A DNA stretch of 5,551 nt, taken from contig JACCZP010000123.1 in NCBI GenBank assembly GCA_013695885.1, positions 1 through 5,551 on the forward strand. The letters run 5' to 3'. The notes beneath the pieces were generated by a model, which was not told where the DNA came from, ran no database searches, and saw only the letters and a program-made list of their open reading frames with translations. Made by a program: the position numbers and the translations under genes. Shown here one piece after another: positions 1 to 5,551 of the stretch. The first letter of the stretch is position 1. Each line of letters begins with the position of its first letter. Source of the DNA: Thermoleophilaceae bacterium (lineage in GTDB: Bacteria > Actinomycetota > Thermoleophilia > Solirubrobacterales > Thermoleophilaceae).

Positions 1-957
1 CCGGCCGCTGACGAGGCGGCGTCGCTCGGCCAGAGCGTGGCCTTCGCACGTGCGGTGCGCGAGCGCATCGAGGGCGGGATGCGCGTGTCCGAGGCACTGG
101 CCGGCGCGGCCGTCGGCCTGCCGCGCCGCACGCGGCACGTGATCGGCCGCGCGCTCGCCCGCCTCGAGGGCGACTACGCCGAGGACGAGTGGGGCTTCGA
201 CGAGGAGCTCGCCGACGCCCTGCTGCCGCTCCTGGAGCTGCTGTACGACCGGTGGTGGAGGGTGAGGACCACCGGCGTGACCAACGTGCCCGGCCACGGA
301 CGGGCGCTGCTCGTGGCCAACCACGCCGGGGCGCTGCCCTGGGACGCCGCGATGATGGCCGTGGCCCTGATGAGAGAGCACCCGCTGCCCCGGCACCCGC
401 GCTTCCTCGTCCTCGATCCGGCGTTCGACGCGCCGTTCGTGTCCGTCGGGCTGCGCAAGCTCGGCGCCGCGGCGGCCTCGCCGCAGAACGCGATGCGCCT
501 GCTCGAGCAGGACCGGCTGGTGGCCACCTTCCCCGAGGGCACACGGGGGAGCGCCAAGCGCTACGGCGACCGCTACCGCCTCCAGCGCTTCGGGCGGGGC
601 GGGTTCGCCGAGACGGCCCTGCGCGCCGGGGCGCCGATCGTGCCCGTGGCCATCGTCGGCTCCGAGGAGACCTACCCGCGCCTCGCGGAGTGGCCGGCTC
701 TCGGGCGTCTCAGCCGCCTCGTGGGGCTCCCGTCCCTGCCGATCACCGCCACGTTTCCCCTCCTCGGACCGCTCGGCGGAGTGCCCCTGCCGTCGAAGTG
801 GCGGATCGAGTTCTGCCCGGCGATCGAGACCGCTTCCTACGGGGCGGATGCCGCCGGCGACCGATCGCTCGTGCTCGAGCTCGCCGAACGGGTGCGCGAG
901 AGCGTGCAGCGTGCGGTGTACGAGAACCTCGCCCGGCGAGGCCCCGCGTTCTTGTAA
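1..957 (+). CDS. PlsC-like lysophospholipid/glycerolipid acyltransferase, 5' end not resolved
   Basis: This enzyme probably transfers a fatty acyl group from acyl-CoA or acyl-ACP to a lysophospholipid or other glycerolipid hydroxyl at the membrane. Numbered from the GTG at 37 (306 residues), it shows the motif NHAGALPWD with His96 and Asp103 as the likely catalytic pair, the glycerophosphate-binding block FPEGTR at 165-170, and the block VPVAIVG at 202-208. A preceding segment with DEWGFD and LYDRWWRV (about 50-76) is typical of an actinobacterial branch of the family. His and Asp are separated by six residues rather than the four of classical PlsC. The reading frame is open to base 1, so the true start may lie upstream. 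GTG 37 has no clear ribosome site, and ATG 79 has GAGGG four bases before it. It is followed after 17 bases by an SCP-2-like gene, probably in one transcript. Family assignment is firm; substrate is unknown. Confidence 0.88.
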   Translation, partial: PAADEAASLGQSVAFARAVRERIEGGMRVSEALAGAAVGLPRRTRHVIGRALARLEGDYAEDEWGFDEELADALLPLLELLYDRWWRVRTTGVTNVPGHGRALLVANHAGALPWDAAMMAVALMREHPLPRHPRFLVLDPAFDAPFVSVGLRKLGAAAASPQNAMRLLEQDRLVATFPEGTRGSAKRYGDRYRLQRFGRGGFAETALRAGAPIVPVAIVGSEETYPRLAEWPALGRLSRLVGLPSLPITATFPLLGPLGGVPLPSKWRIEFCPAIETASYGADAAGDRSLVLELAERVRESVQRAVYENLARRGPAFL

Positions 958-974
958 CTAGTCTTTTCCCCGCT

Positions 975-1397
975 ATGGCCTTCAAGTCGCCGCAGGAGTT
1001 CCGCGAGGTCATGGACCGGGCGTTCACGCTGATGAGCACGGACCCCGACATGGGTCCGCGGCTCCGCGAGGCGCACGTCCCACAGCGGTTTGAGTTCCCC
1101 GACGTGGACATGGTGGTCAACGTGACCTACATGGACGCCGAGGACGACGGCCACAACCTCCGGTGGGAGTGGTCCGATGATGTCTCCTGGCGCCCCGAGG
1201 TGTTGATGACCATGGACTCGGCGGTGGCCAATCGCTACTTCCAGGGCAAGGAGAACATCGCCATTGCCATCGCTCGGCGCCGCATCCGGGCGGGCGGGAA
1301 CGTCAAGAAGGCCCTCGAGCTGATACCCGTCACCAAGCCGGTCTTCGCGCGGTATCGCGAGGTGCTCGAGGAGGAGTACCCCCACCTGGCCGAGTAG
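975..1397 (+). CDS. SCP-2 sterol/lipid-transfer-like protein, 140 aa
   Basis: This is a small, probably cytosolic protein of the SCP-2 (sterol carrier protein 2) type, whose members bind fatty acids, acyl-CoAs or sterols in a hydrophobic cavity. The length (140 residues) suits a stand-alone domain. The pattern also fits: an N-terminal helix (residues 5-20), alternating strands with FPDVDMVVNV (41-50) and NLRWEW (61-66), then VLMTMDSAVANRYFQGK and the helical AIAIARRRIRAGGNVKKAL (96-114), which matches the usual SCP-2 end where a small loop precedes the final helices. It has no signal peptide, membrane segment or catalytic motif. ATG 975 was chosen because it lies just after the acyltransferase stop and gives the full fold. 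It has no purine-rich ribosome site (the preceding bases are pyrimidine-rich), so translation may depend on coupling to the gene upstream. ATG 1011 is a possible shorter start. The fold is inferred by pattern without an alignment; the ligand is unknown. Confidence 0.75.
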   Translation: MAFKSPQEFREVMDRAFTLMSTDPDMGPRLREAHVPQRFEFPDVDMVVNVTYMDAEDDGHNLRWEWSDDVSWRPEVLMTMDSAVANRYFQGKENIAIAIARRRIRAGGNVKKALELIPVTKPVFARYREVLEEEYPHLAE

Positions 1398-1409
1398 CAC
1401 GCGCGGCCA

Positions 1410-1431
1410 GTCGGGGGGTGCAGCCCCCGAC
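1410..1431. terminator. Hairpin between convergent genes, possible bidirectional terminator
   Basis: A perfect 8-bp inverted repeat, GTCGGGGG (1410-1417) and CCCCCGAC (1424-1431), encloses the six-base loop GTGCAG. It lies 12 bases past the stop of the SCP-2-like gene and 4 bases past the stop of the reductase on the other strand, which is where a shared terminator would be expected. Neither strand shows a following U tract, so it is not a canonical intrinsic terminator. U-less hairpins of this kind are often proposed as terminators in high-GC actinobacteria. Function is inferred from position and structure only. Confidence 0.5.
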
Positions 1432-1435
1432 CCGG

Positions 1436-3433
1436 TCAAAAGTGGACGCCGCGCAGCAGGTACGCCATGGCGACCGCTTCGGTGGACATCTCGCCGCCGC
1501 CGTCCGACTTGTCTCCGCTCGCCTTCCCGTCGCCCTTTGCCGCCTTCGAGTCGGGGAAGATCCGGTAGGCGGTGTTGAGCACGAGGTCCACGGTCTTGGG
1601 GGAGATCGCGTAGGCCACCTCGCCGAACGTCCCGAGCCGCGAGGCCACGCGCTTCGGCTTGTCGATCAGCGCGTCGCAGATCTTCTCCGCGGCCTCGTCG
1701 GGGCTGAGCGTCGGGAAGGCGTCGTAGATGCTCGTGGGCGCGATCATCGGCGTACGCACCAGCGGCATGTAGACCGTGGAGACGTTCACCCCGTCCCCGA
1801 TCACCTCCGGGGCGATCGACCGGGAGAACGCGTCGAGCGCCGACTTCGAGGCCACGTAGGCCGAGAAGCGCGGGGTGTTCGTCTGCACCCCGATGCTCGA
1901 GACGTTGACGATGTGCCCGGCGCGCCGCTCACGCATCCCCGGCAGGAAGGCGAGGATGAGCTTGAGCGCTCCGAAGTAGTTCAGCTTCATCGTGCGCTCG
2001 TAGTCGTGGAAGCGGTCGTAGGAGGCGGCCACCGAGCGGCGGATCGAGCGCCCGGCGTTGTTCACGAGCACGTCGACACCCCCATGCTGCTCGAGGATCT
2101 CCACGGCCAGGCGGTCGATGTCGTCCAGGTCCGACAGGTCGCACGGGTGGACGTGCGCGGTGCCGCCCGCCTCCTCGACCTCGCCCTTGACCTCCTCGAG
2201 GGTCTCGCGCGTGCGCGAGACCATGATGACCTGGCCGCCGGCCTCGCCGATCTTGCGCGCCAGGTCGCGGCCGATGCCGCTCGAGGCCCCCGTCACGACG
2301 ATGCGCTTGCCGGCCACGGCGGAGGACAGCGACCGCTCGCGGAAGAGGTCCGGATCGAGGTTGCGCTCCCAGTAGTCCCACACGCGGCCGGCGTAGGTGG
2401 AGAGGGGAGGCACCGCTATGCCGCTGCCGCGGAGCGCCCGCTGCGCGTCGCGGGCGTCGAACTCGGCGGTGAGCGTCCCCACCTCGTCGAGCACCTGGAC
2501 CGGGACGTCGAGATCGGCCAGGACCTGGTTGCGGATGGCCTTGACCGTGGGGAGGGCCATGAGACCGGCCCGCACCTGCTTGGGCACGATCTGAGTCACG
2601 TTCGCGTCGAGGCGCATGGCGAACTGCGGGGCGTGGGCGGCGCGGGCGAACTCGTTCAGGGCCTCGCCCATCGAGGACGGGCTCGGGTCCACCAGGTGGA
2701 AGGTCTCGCCCGGCAACTCGTCGTCGCCCATGTGGGCGATGTGGTCCATCGCCCGCGCCACGAAGTCCACGGGCACGAGGTTCAGCTTTCCCCCTTCGGG
2801 GCCGGCGAGCGGAAACCAGGCCGGAAGGGCGTGGCGCAGCCGCTTGAGGAGCTTGAAGAAGTAGTACGGACCGTCGATCTTGTCCATCTCGCCGGTCTCC
2901 GAGTGCCCGATCACGATGCCCGGCCGGTACACGCGGAAGGGCACCTGGAGCTCGGCGCGCACCAGCTTCTCGGCCTCCCACTTGGTCCGGAAGTAGGGGT
3001 GATCGAGGCGCTGGCCCTCGTCGAACATGTCCTCGCGGAAGAGACCCTCGAACCGGCCGGCCACCGCGATCGAGCTCGTGTGGTGGAAGCGGCCGACGCC
3101 CTGGGCGTTGGCGAGCTCCACGGCGTGGCGGGTGCCCTCGACGTTCGCCCGGCGTGAGGACTCCTCGTCGGCCTCCATGTCGTATACGGCGGCGAGGTGG
3201 AAGAGGTGGTCGATCGGCGTGTCGAGGCGCTCCACCCCGAGATTCGGCTCGGAGAGATCCCCCGGCACGGCCACCAGCCGCTCGCCGGCGCCGAGCCGCT
3301 CGCCGAGCTCGTCCAGTCGCCCGCGAGACCCGTCGCGGACCAGGGCGTGCACCACCGCACCCTCCCGGCGCAGGAGCTGCTCGACGAGGTGGCGGCCCAC
3401 GAAGCCCGTGGCACCCGTCACGAAGTAGTTCAC
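1436..3433 (-). CDS. Two-domain fatty acyl-CoA reductase (alcohol-forming type; AcrA1/Maqu_2220-like)
   Basis: This 665-residue enzyme probably reduces long-chain acyl-CoA to fatty aldehyde and on to fatty alcohol. The N-terminal extended SDR domain (1-350) has TGATGFVG at 6-13, Ser120/121 and Tyr147-X3-Lys151. The linker WDYWERNLDPDLF (352-364) is a hallmark of the family. The C-terminal classical SDR domain (about 374-630) has TGASSGIG at 381-388, NNAG at 458-461, Ser513 and Tyr526-X3-Lys530. Arg33 and Arg407 after the second strand of each domain suggest NADPH. Order, length and many segments match, from memory, the Marinobacter bifunctional reductases and mycobacterial AcrA1 (Rv3391). In that family the C-terminal half resembles Acr1 acyl-CoA reductase and the N-terminal half is thought to reduce the aldehyde. 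The start is GTG at 3433, with GAGGGGAGG four bases before it. It diverges from the cyclase gene and converges on the acyltransferase/SCP-2 pair. Both active sites look intact. Chain-length preference and end product (aldehyde or alcohol) cannot be read from the sequence. Confidence 0.9.
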   Translation of the reverse strand: MNYFVTGATGFVGRHLVEQLLRREGAVVHALVRDGSRGRLDELGERLGAGERLVAVPGDLSEPNLGVERLDTPIDHLFHLAAVYDMEADEESSRRANVEGTRHAVELANAQGVGRFHHTSSIAVAGRFEGLFREDMFDEGQRLDHPYFRTKWEAEKLVRAELQVPFRVYRPGIVIGHSETGEMDKIDGPYYFFKLLKRLRHALPAWFPLAGPEGGKLNLVPVDFVARAMDHIAHMGDDELPGETFHLVDPSPSSMGEALNEFARAAHAPQFAMRLDANVTQIVPKQVRAGLMALPTVKAIRNQVLADLDVPVQVLDEVGTLTAEFDARDAQRALRGSGIAVPPLSTYAGRVWDYWERNLDPDLFRERSLSSAVAGKRIVVTGASSGIGRDLARKIGEAGGQVIMVSRTRETLEEVKGEVEEAGGTAHVHPCDLSDLDDIDRLAVEILEQHGGVDVLVNNAGRSIRRSVAASYDRFHDYERTMKLNYFGALKLILAFLPGMRERRAGHIVNVSSIGVQTNTPRFSAYVASKSALDAFSRSIAPEVIGDGVNVSTVYMPLVRTPMIAPTSIYDAFPTLSPDEAAEKICDALIDKPKRVASRLGTFGEVAYAISPKTVDLVLNTAYRIFPDSKAAKGDGKASGDKSDGGGEMSTEAVAMAYLLRGVHF

Positions 3434-3437
3434 GTCG

Positions 3438-3446
3438 CCTCCCCTC
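3438..3446 (-). promoter_or_regulatory. Strong ribosome binding site of the fatty acyl-CoA reductase
   Basis: On the minus strand the sequence GAGGGGAGG lies four bases before the GTG codon at 3433-3431. It is the best Shine-Dalgarno match in the window and fixes this GTG as the start, so the protein begins directly with the Rossmann strand MNYFVTGATG. Confidence 0.8.
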
Positions 3447-3466
3447 GACTTGCCGACGGGCGCGGC

Positions 3467-3494
3467 ACTCTACCCGGCCGGGGGTGGGTACCGT
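3467..3494. promoter_or_regulatory. Divergent promoter/operator candidate with symmetric GGGTA boxes
   Basis: The 97-base gap between the two divergent starts contains an imperfect inverted repeat: ACTCTACCC (3467-3475), ten bases, then GGGTACCGT (3486-3494), with 7 of 9 positions complementary. Each strand therefore reads GGGTAnnGT outward: GGGTAGAGT toward the reductase and GGGTACCGT toward the cyclase. Each contains a TAnnnT that could serve as a -10 element and would leave leaders of roughly 27-30 bases. GGGTA also resembles the -10 of the SigB/SigF class, but I find no GTTT or TTGAC at a suitable distance on either strand. It could instead be a protein-binding operator, for example for a MerR-like regulator. 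The repeat is seen directly; function is inferred. Confidence 0.35.
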
Positions 3495-3521
3495 GATCGA
3501 GGGGAGACCGCTCGACAGCGT

Positions 3522-3527
3522 GAGGAG
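3522..3527 (+). promoter_or_regulatory. Ribosome binding site that sets the cyclase start at GTG 3531
   Basis: GAGGAG ends three bases before the GTG at 3531; counting from GAGG the spacing is five. It supports GTG 3531 over the upstream in-frame TTG at 3450. That TTG has no ribosome site and would place coding sequence across the candidate promoter and up to the reductase's own leader. Confidence 0.55.
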
Positions 3528-3530
3528 CCG

Positions 3531-4766
3531 GTGGCCGATCGAAGCGAGAACAGGCCGGGCGACGGCCGTGAAGAGGGCTCGAGCAACGGGACCGCATCCC
3601 TGAGGGAGGCCGCACAGCAGGCCGGCGTGAGCGCCGAGACGCTGCGCCGCTGGTCGCGCTCCGACGTGATCCCCGAGCACGACGGCGAGGCGGGATGGAC
3701 TCCGGCCGCGATCGCCCACGCCCGCATGGTCGTCCGCCTGCGGGAGCGCGGACACACCCTCGAGCAGATCCGCCGGGCGGGTGCCGACGGGCGCCTGGCC
3801 TACGGGTTCCTCGAGGAGATCTTCCCCAGGGATGACGGGGAGTGCTCGCTCGAGGAGGCCGCCGAGGAGACCGGCCTCGAGCCGGCGCTCATCGAGCGGC
3901 TGTGGACCTCCCTCGGCTTCCCCCGCCAGGACCTCGAGCGGCTCTCCGACGAGGACCTCAGGGCCCTGCGCTACATCGCCTCGGTCCTCGACGCCGGCTT
4001 CCCGCTGGTGGCCTTCCTCCAGCTCACGCGCGTATATGGGCAGGCGCTATCCCGCATCGCCGAGGCCGAGGCGAGGCTGTTCCACTCCTACGTCCACGAG
4101 CCGCTGATGAGCGAGGGCGTGCCGAGCCTGCAGATGGCCGAGGAGATGGACGAGCTGGCCCGCGACCTCCTGCCGCTGGCCTCTCCGATCATGGACTACG
4201 TCCACCAGCGCTCGCTCCAGCGTTTCGTCGAGGGCGACGTGATCGGGCACATGGAGGCCGAGCTGGACGGGGACGCCGGGCTGGGGCGCGTCCGGGTGGC
4301 CGTCGCGTTCGTGGACCTGGCGGGCTACACGCGGTTCATCGAGGAGGAGGGGGAGGAGGAGGCGCTGTCGCGTGTCGAGCGCTTCATCGACGCCGTGAAC
4401 GAGTCGCTGCCCGAGGACGCCGCGCTCGTGAAGACCATCGGTGACGAGGCCATGGTCGTGGGCCGCGACGTACGCGCCCTCCTCGACTGGGCCGTGGGCT
4501 TCGAGGCGCTCCTATCCGAGCGCCCGGCGCCCCGCATCGGCATGCACAGCGGCATGGCCATCTACCGCGACGGTGACTACTTCGGCCGCGACGTGAACCT
4601 CGCCGCGCGCGTGGTGGCCCGCTCCCGGGGCGGCGAGGTGATCGTCACCGACGCCGTGCGCGAGGTCGTCGAGAAGGCGGACCACCTCGCCTTCGAGGAC
4701 ATCGGGACCGTCAAGCTCAAGGGCTTCGACGACCCCGAGCGGCTGTCGCGCGTCACCCAGGCCTGA
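3531..4766 (+). CDS. Class III adenylate cyclase with N-terminal MerR-like HTH and regulatory domain
   Basis: This 411-residue soluble protein is predicted to make cAMP from ATP as a homodimer. Residues 23-85 form a MerR-like helix-turn-helix (SLREAAQQAGVSAETLRRW, then RERGHTLEQIRR). Residues 106-238 resemble the adenylate cyclase regulatory domain known from mycobacterial Rv1264, rich in helices. Residues 255-410 are the cyclase domain. All canonical residues, aligned to Rv1625c, are present: metal ligands Asp262 (FVDLAGYT) and Asp305 (KTIGDE), adenine-selecting Lys301 and Asp349, and transition-state Asn356 and Arg360 (DVNLAAR). Adenylate rather than guanylate cyclase activity is therefore expected. 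No membrane segment is visible. An acidic stretch EEEGEEE (271-277) follows the first metal motif. The start is GTG 3531, after GAGGAG. It diverges from the fatty acyl-CoA reductase and lies six bases before tilS. Whether the HTH binds DNA or serves only as a sensor or dimer module is unknown. Confidence 0.92.
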   Translation: MADRSENRPGDGREEGSSNGTASLREAAQQAGVSAETLRRWSRSDVIPEHDGEAGWTPAAIAHARMVVRLRERGHTLEQIRRAGADGRLAYGFLEEIFPRDDGECSLEEAAEETGLEPALIERLWTSLGFPRQDLERLSDEDLRALRYIASVLDAGFPLVAFLQLTRVYGQALSRIAEAEARLFHSYVHEPLMSEGVPSLQMAEEMDELARDLLPLASPIMDYVHQRSLQRFVEGDVIGHMEAELDGDAGLGRVRVAVAFVDLAGYTRFIEEEGEEEALSRVERFIDAVNESLPEDAALVKTIGDEAMVVGRDVRALLDWAVGFEALLSERPAPRIGMHSGMAIYRDGDYFGRDVNLAARVVARSRGGEVIVTDAVREVVEKADHLAFEDIGTVKLKGFDDPERLSRVTQA

Positions 4767-4772
4767 GCTCCG

Positions 4773-5551
4773 GTGACCGTCGAGGCGCCGCTCGAGGCCG
4801 CCCGGCGCACCGGGCTCGTGCCCTCCGGCGAGCCGCTGGTGGTGATGCTCTCCGGAGGGGCGGACTCGACCTGCCTGCTCGACGTCGCGCTCCGGCTCGG
4901 GGCGCGTGTGCGGGCGCTCCACGTGGACCACGGACTGCGCCCCGACTCTGCGGAGGACGCGCGCCACTGCGGCCAGCTGTGCGAGCGCCTCGGCGTGCCC
5001 CTCACCGTCGAGCGGGCGCGCCTCCCAGGCAGCGGGAACGTCCAGGCCGAGGCCCGCGAGGCTCGCTACGCCCTGGCCGAGCGCCTCGGGGCCGAGCTCG
5101 GCGCCGATCACGCCGCGGCCCACACGCTCTCCGACCAGGCCGAGACCGTGGTCTATCGCCTCGCCACCTCGCCGGGCCCTCGCGCGCTGCTCGGGATGGC
5201 CCCCCGCCGCGGGCGCCTCGTCCGTCCGCTGCTCGAGGTCCCCGGCTCGGCCACCCGCGCCTGGTGCCGGGACAGGGGGCTCTCGTGGCGGGAGGACCCC
5301 TCGAACGCCGACCCGCGATTCGCGCGCGCGAGGGTGCGCGCCGAGGTGATGCCGGTGCTGCACGACCTGAGCCCGGCCGCCGAGCGCACGATCGCCCGCA
5401 CCGCCCGCCTGCTCCGCGAGGAGGCCGAGGTGCTCGAGGCGGCCGCCGTCGAGGCCCTCGGGGGCCCCGGCGTGGCGGCGGTGTCGGCGGCCGAGCTGGG
5501 TGCGCAGCCGCGGGCGCTCCGCCGCCTGGCGCTTCGGCGCCTGGCCGCGGA
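4773..5551 (+). CDS. tilS: tRNA(Ile)-lysidine synthase TilS, 3' end beyond window
   Basis: TilS uses ATP and lysine to convert C34 of the CAU-anticodon isoleucine tRNA to lysidine, so that it reads AUA as isoleucine; it is normally essential. The 259 residues visible include the PP-loop SGGADS (27-32), HVDHGLR (50-56), AEAREARYAL (92-101), the second conserved block HTLSDQAETVVYRL (117-130) and WREDPSNADPRF (172-183). The adenylation domain is therefore complete, and the cut falls in the helical region after it. GTG 4773 gives the usual short lead of about 25 residues before the PP-loop. Its ribosome site is weak, and it starts six bases after the cyclase stop, so translational coupling is likely. 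Small deviations from the common family pattern are Thr118 after the conserved His and ARARVR in place of the usual R-N-R/K-I/V-R near 185-189. In many actinobacteria hpt and ftsH follow tilS, but that lies outside the window. Confidence 0.93.
   Translation, partial: MTVEAPLEAARRTGLVPSGEPLVVMLSGGADSTCLLDVALRLGARVRALHVDHGLRPDSAEDARHCGQLCERLGVPLTVERARLPGSGNVQAEAREARYALAERLGAELGADHAAAHTLSDQAETVVYRLATSPGPRALLGMAPRRGRLVRPLLEVPGSATRAWCRDRGLSWREDPSNADPRFARARVRAEVMPVLHDLSPAAERTIARTARLLREEAEVLEAAAVEALGGPGVAAVSAAELGAQPRALRRLALRRLAA

Noticed and set aside
927..967. Small hairpin (CCTCGC/GCGAGG) near the acyltransferase stop followed by T-rich bases, as an intrinsic terminator
   Set aside because: The stem is only 6 bp and lies inside the coding end, and the T-rich stretch is broken and begins several bases later. 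The SCP-2-like gene 17 bases downstream suggests read-through.
189..974. Upstream part of the frame that contains the SCP-2-like gene
   Set aside because: This part is an out-of-frame reading of the acyltransferase. The protein-like composition begins only at ATG 975.
1418..3157. Long open frame of 579 codons on the plus strand opposite the reductase
   Set aside because: It is an antisense shadow produced by the strong GC third-position bias. Its translation is rich in Val, His, Arg and Leu without any domain pattern, while the minus strand encodes a clear two-domain enzyme.
3450..3530. TTG at 3450 as an upstream start of the cyclase
   Set aside because: The extra 27 residues have no conserved look, the TTG has no ribosome site, and the segment covers the divergent promoter candidate. 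GTG 3531 with GAGGAG is better.
1929..3755. Second long minus-strand frame overlapping the reductase and the cyclase start
   Set aside because: The translation is Arg/Pro/Gly-rich low complexity and it overlaps two genes with recognisable domains.
4512..5363. Antisense frame of 283 codons opposite the cyclase end and tilS
   Set aside because: It has no domain pattern, and the opposite strand carries the conserved cyclase and TilS motifs.
1..5551. tRNA or rRNA genes, CRISPR arrays, insertion sequences, phage genes or defence systems
   Set aside because: No repeats, terminal inverted repeats, transposase or integrase motifs, or cloverleaf-like sequences were found by reading, and coding density leaves little room for them.

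Overview
The window is very GC-rich DNA (roughly 70 % by eye). Its genes use G or C at most third codon positions and favour GTG starts, and four complete or nearly complete genes plus one cut-off gene fill almost all of it. This fits a high-GC actinobacterium. The domain mix (a MerR-like/regulatory-domain class III cyclase, an actinobacterial-type acyltransferase, an AcrA1-like fatty acyl-CoA reductase) suggests the Thermoleophilia/Solirubrobacterales side of the phylum, but that placement is inference only.

Left half (1-3433), lipid metabolism. A PlsC-like lysophospholipid/glycerolipid acyltransferase (open at the left edge, ending at 957) is followed after 17 bases by a 140-residue SCP-2-like lipid-binding protein (975-1397). 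Facing them on the minus strand is a 665-residue two-domain fatty acyl-CoA reductase (3433-1436). It closely resembles the Marinobacter bifunctional fatty acyl-CoA/aldehyde reductases and mycobacterial AcrA1. A short GC-rich hairpin (1410-1431) lies between the convergent stops and probably acts as a shared terminator. Together these three genes could supply acyl transfer, lipid carriage and fatty aldehyde/alcohol formation. Wax-ester or ether-lipid synthesis is a reasonable but untested guess.

Centre (3434-3530), divergent promoter region. It holds an imperfect inverted repeat (ACTCTACCC-N10-GGGTACCGT) that places a GGGTA box on each strand, about 30 bases of leader from each GTG start. It is a candidate back-to-back promoter pair or operator.

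Right half (3531-5551), signalling and tRNA modification. A soluble class III adenylate cyclase (3531-4766) carries an N-terminal MerR-like helix-turn-helix and a regulatory segment that looks like a second, degenerate copy of the same fold. All six canonical catalytic residues are present. Six bases after its stop begins tilS (tRNA(Ile)-lysidine synthase), which runs off the right edge.

I see no mobile element, CRISPR array, RNA gene or phage signature. The content is mostly ordinary chromosomal sequence. The most interesting points are the HTH-cyclase architecture, the symmetric divergent promoter it shares with the reductase, and the lipid gene set.
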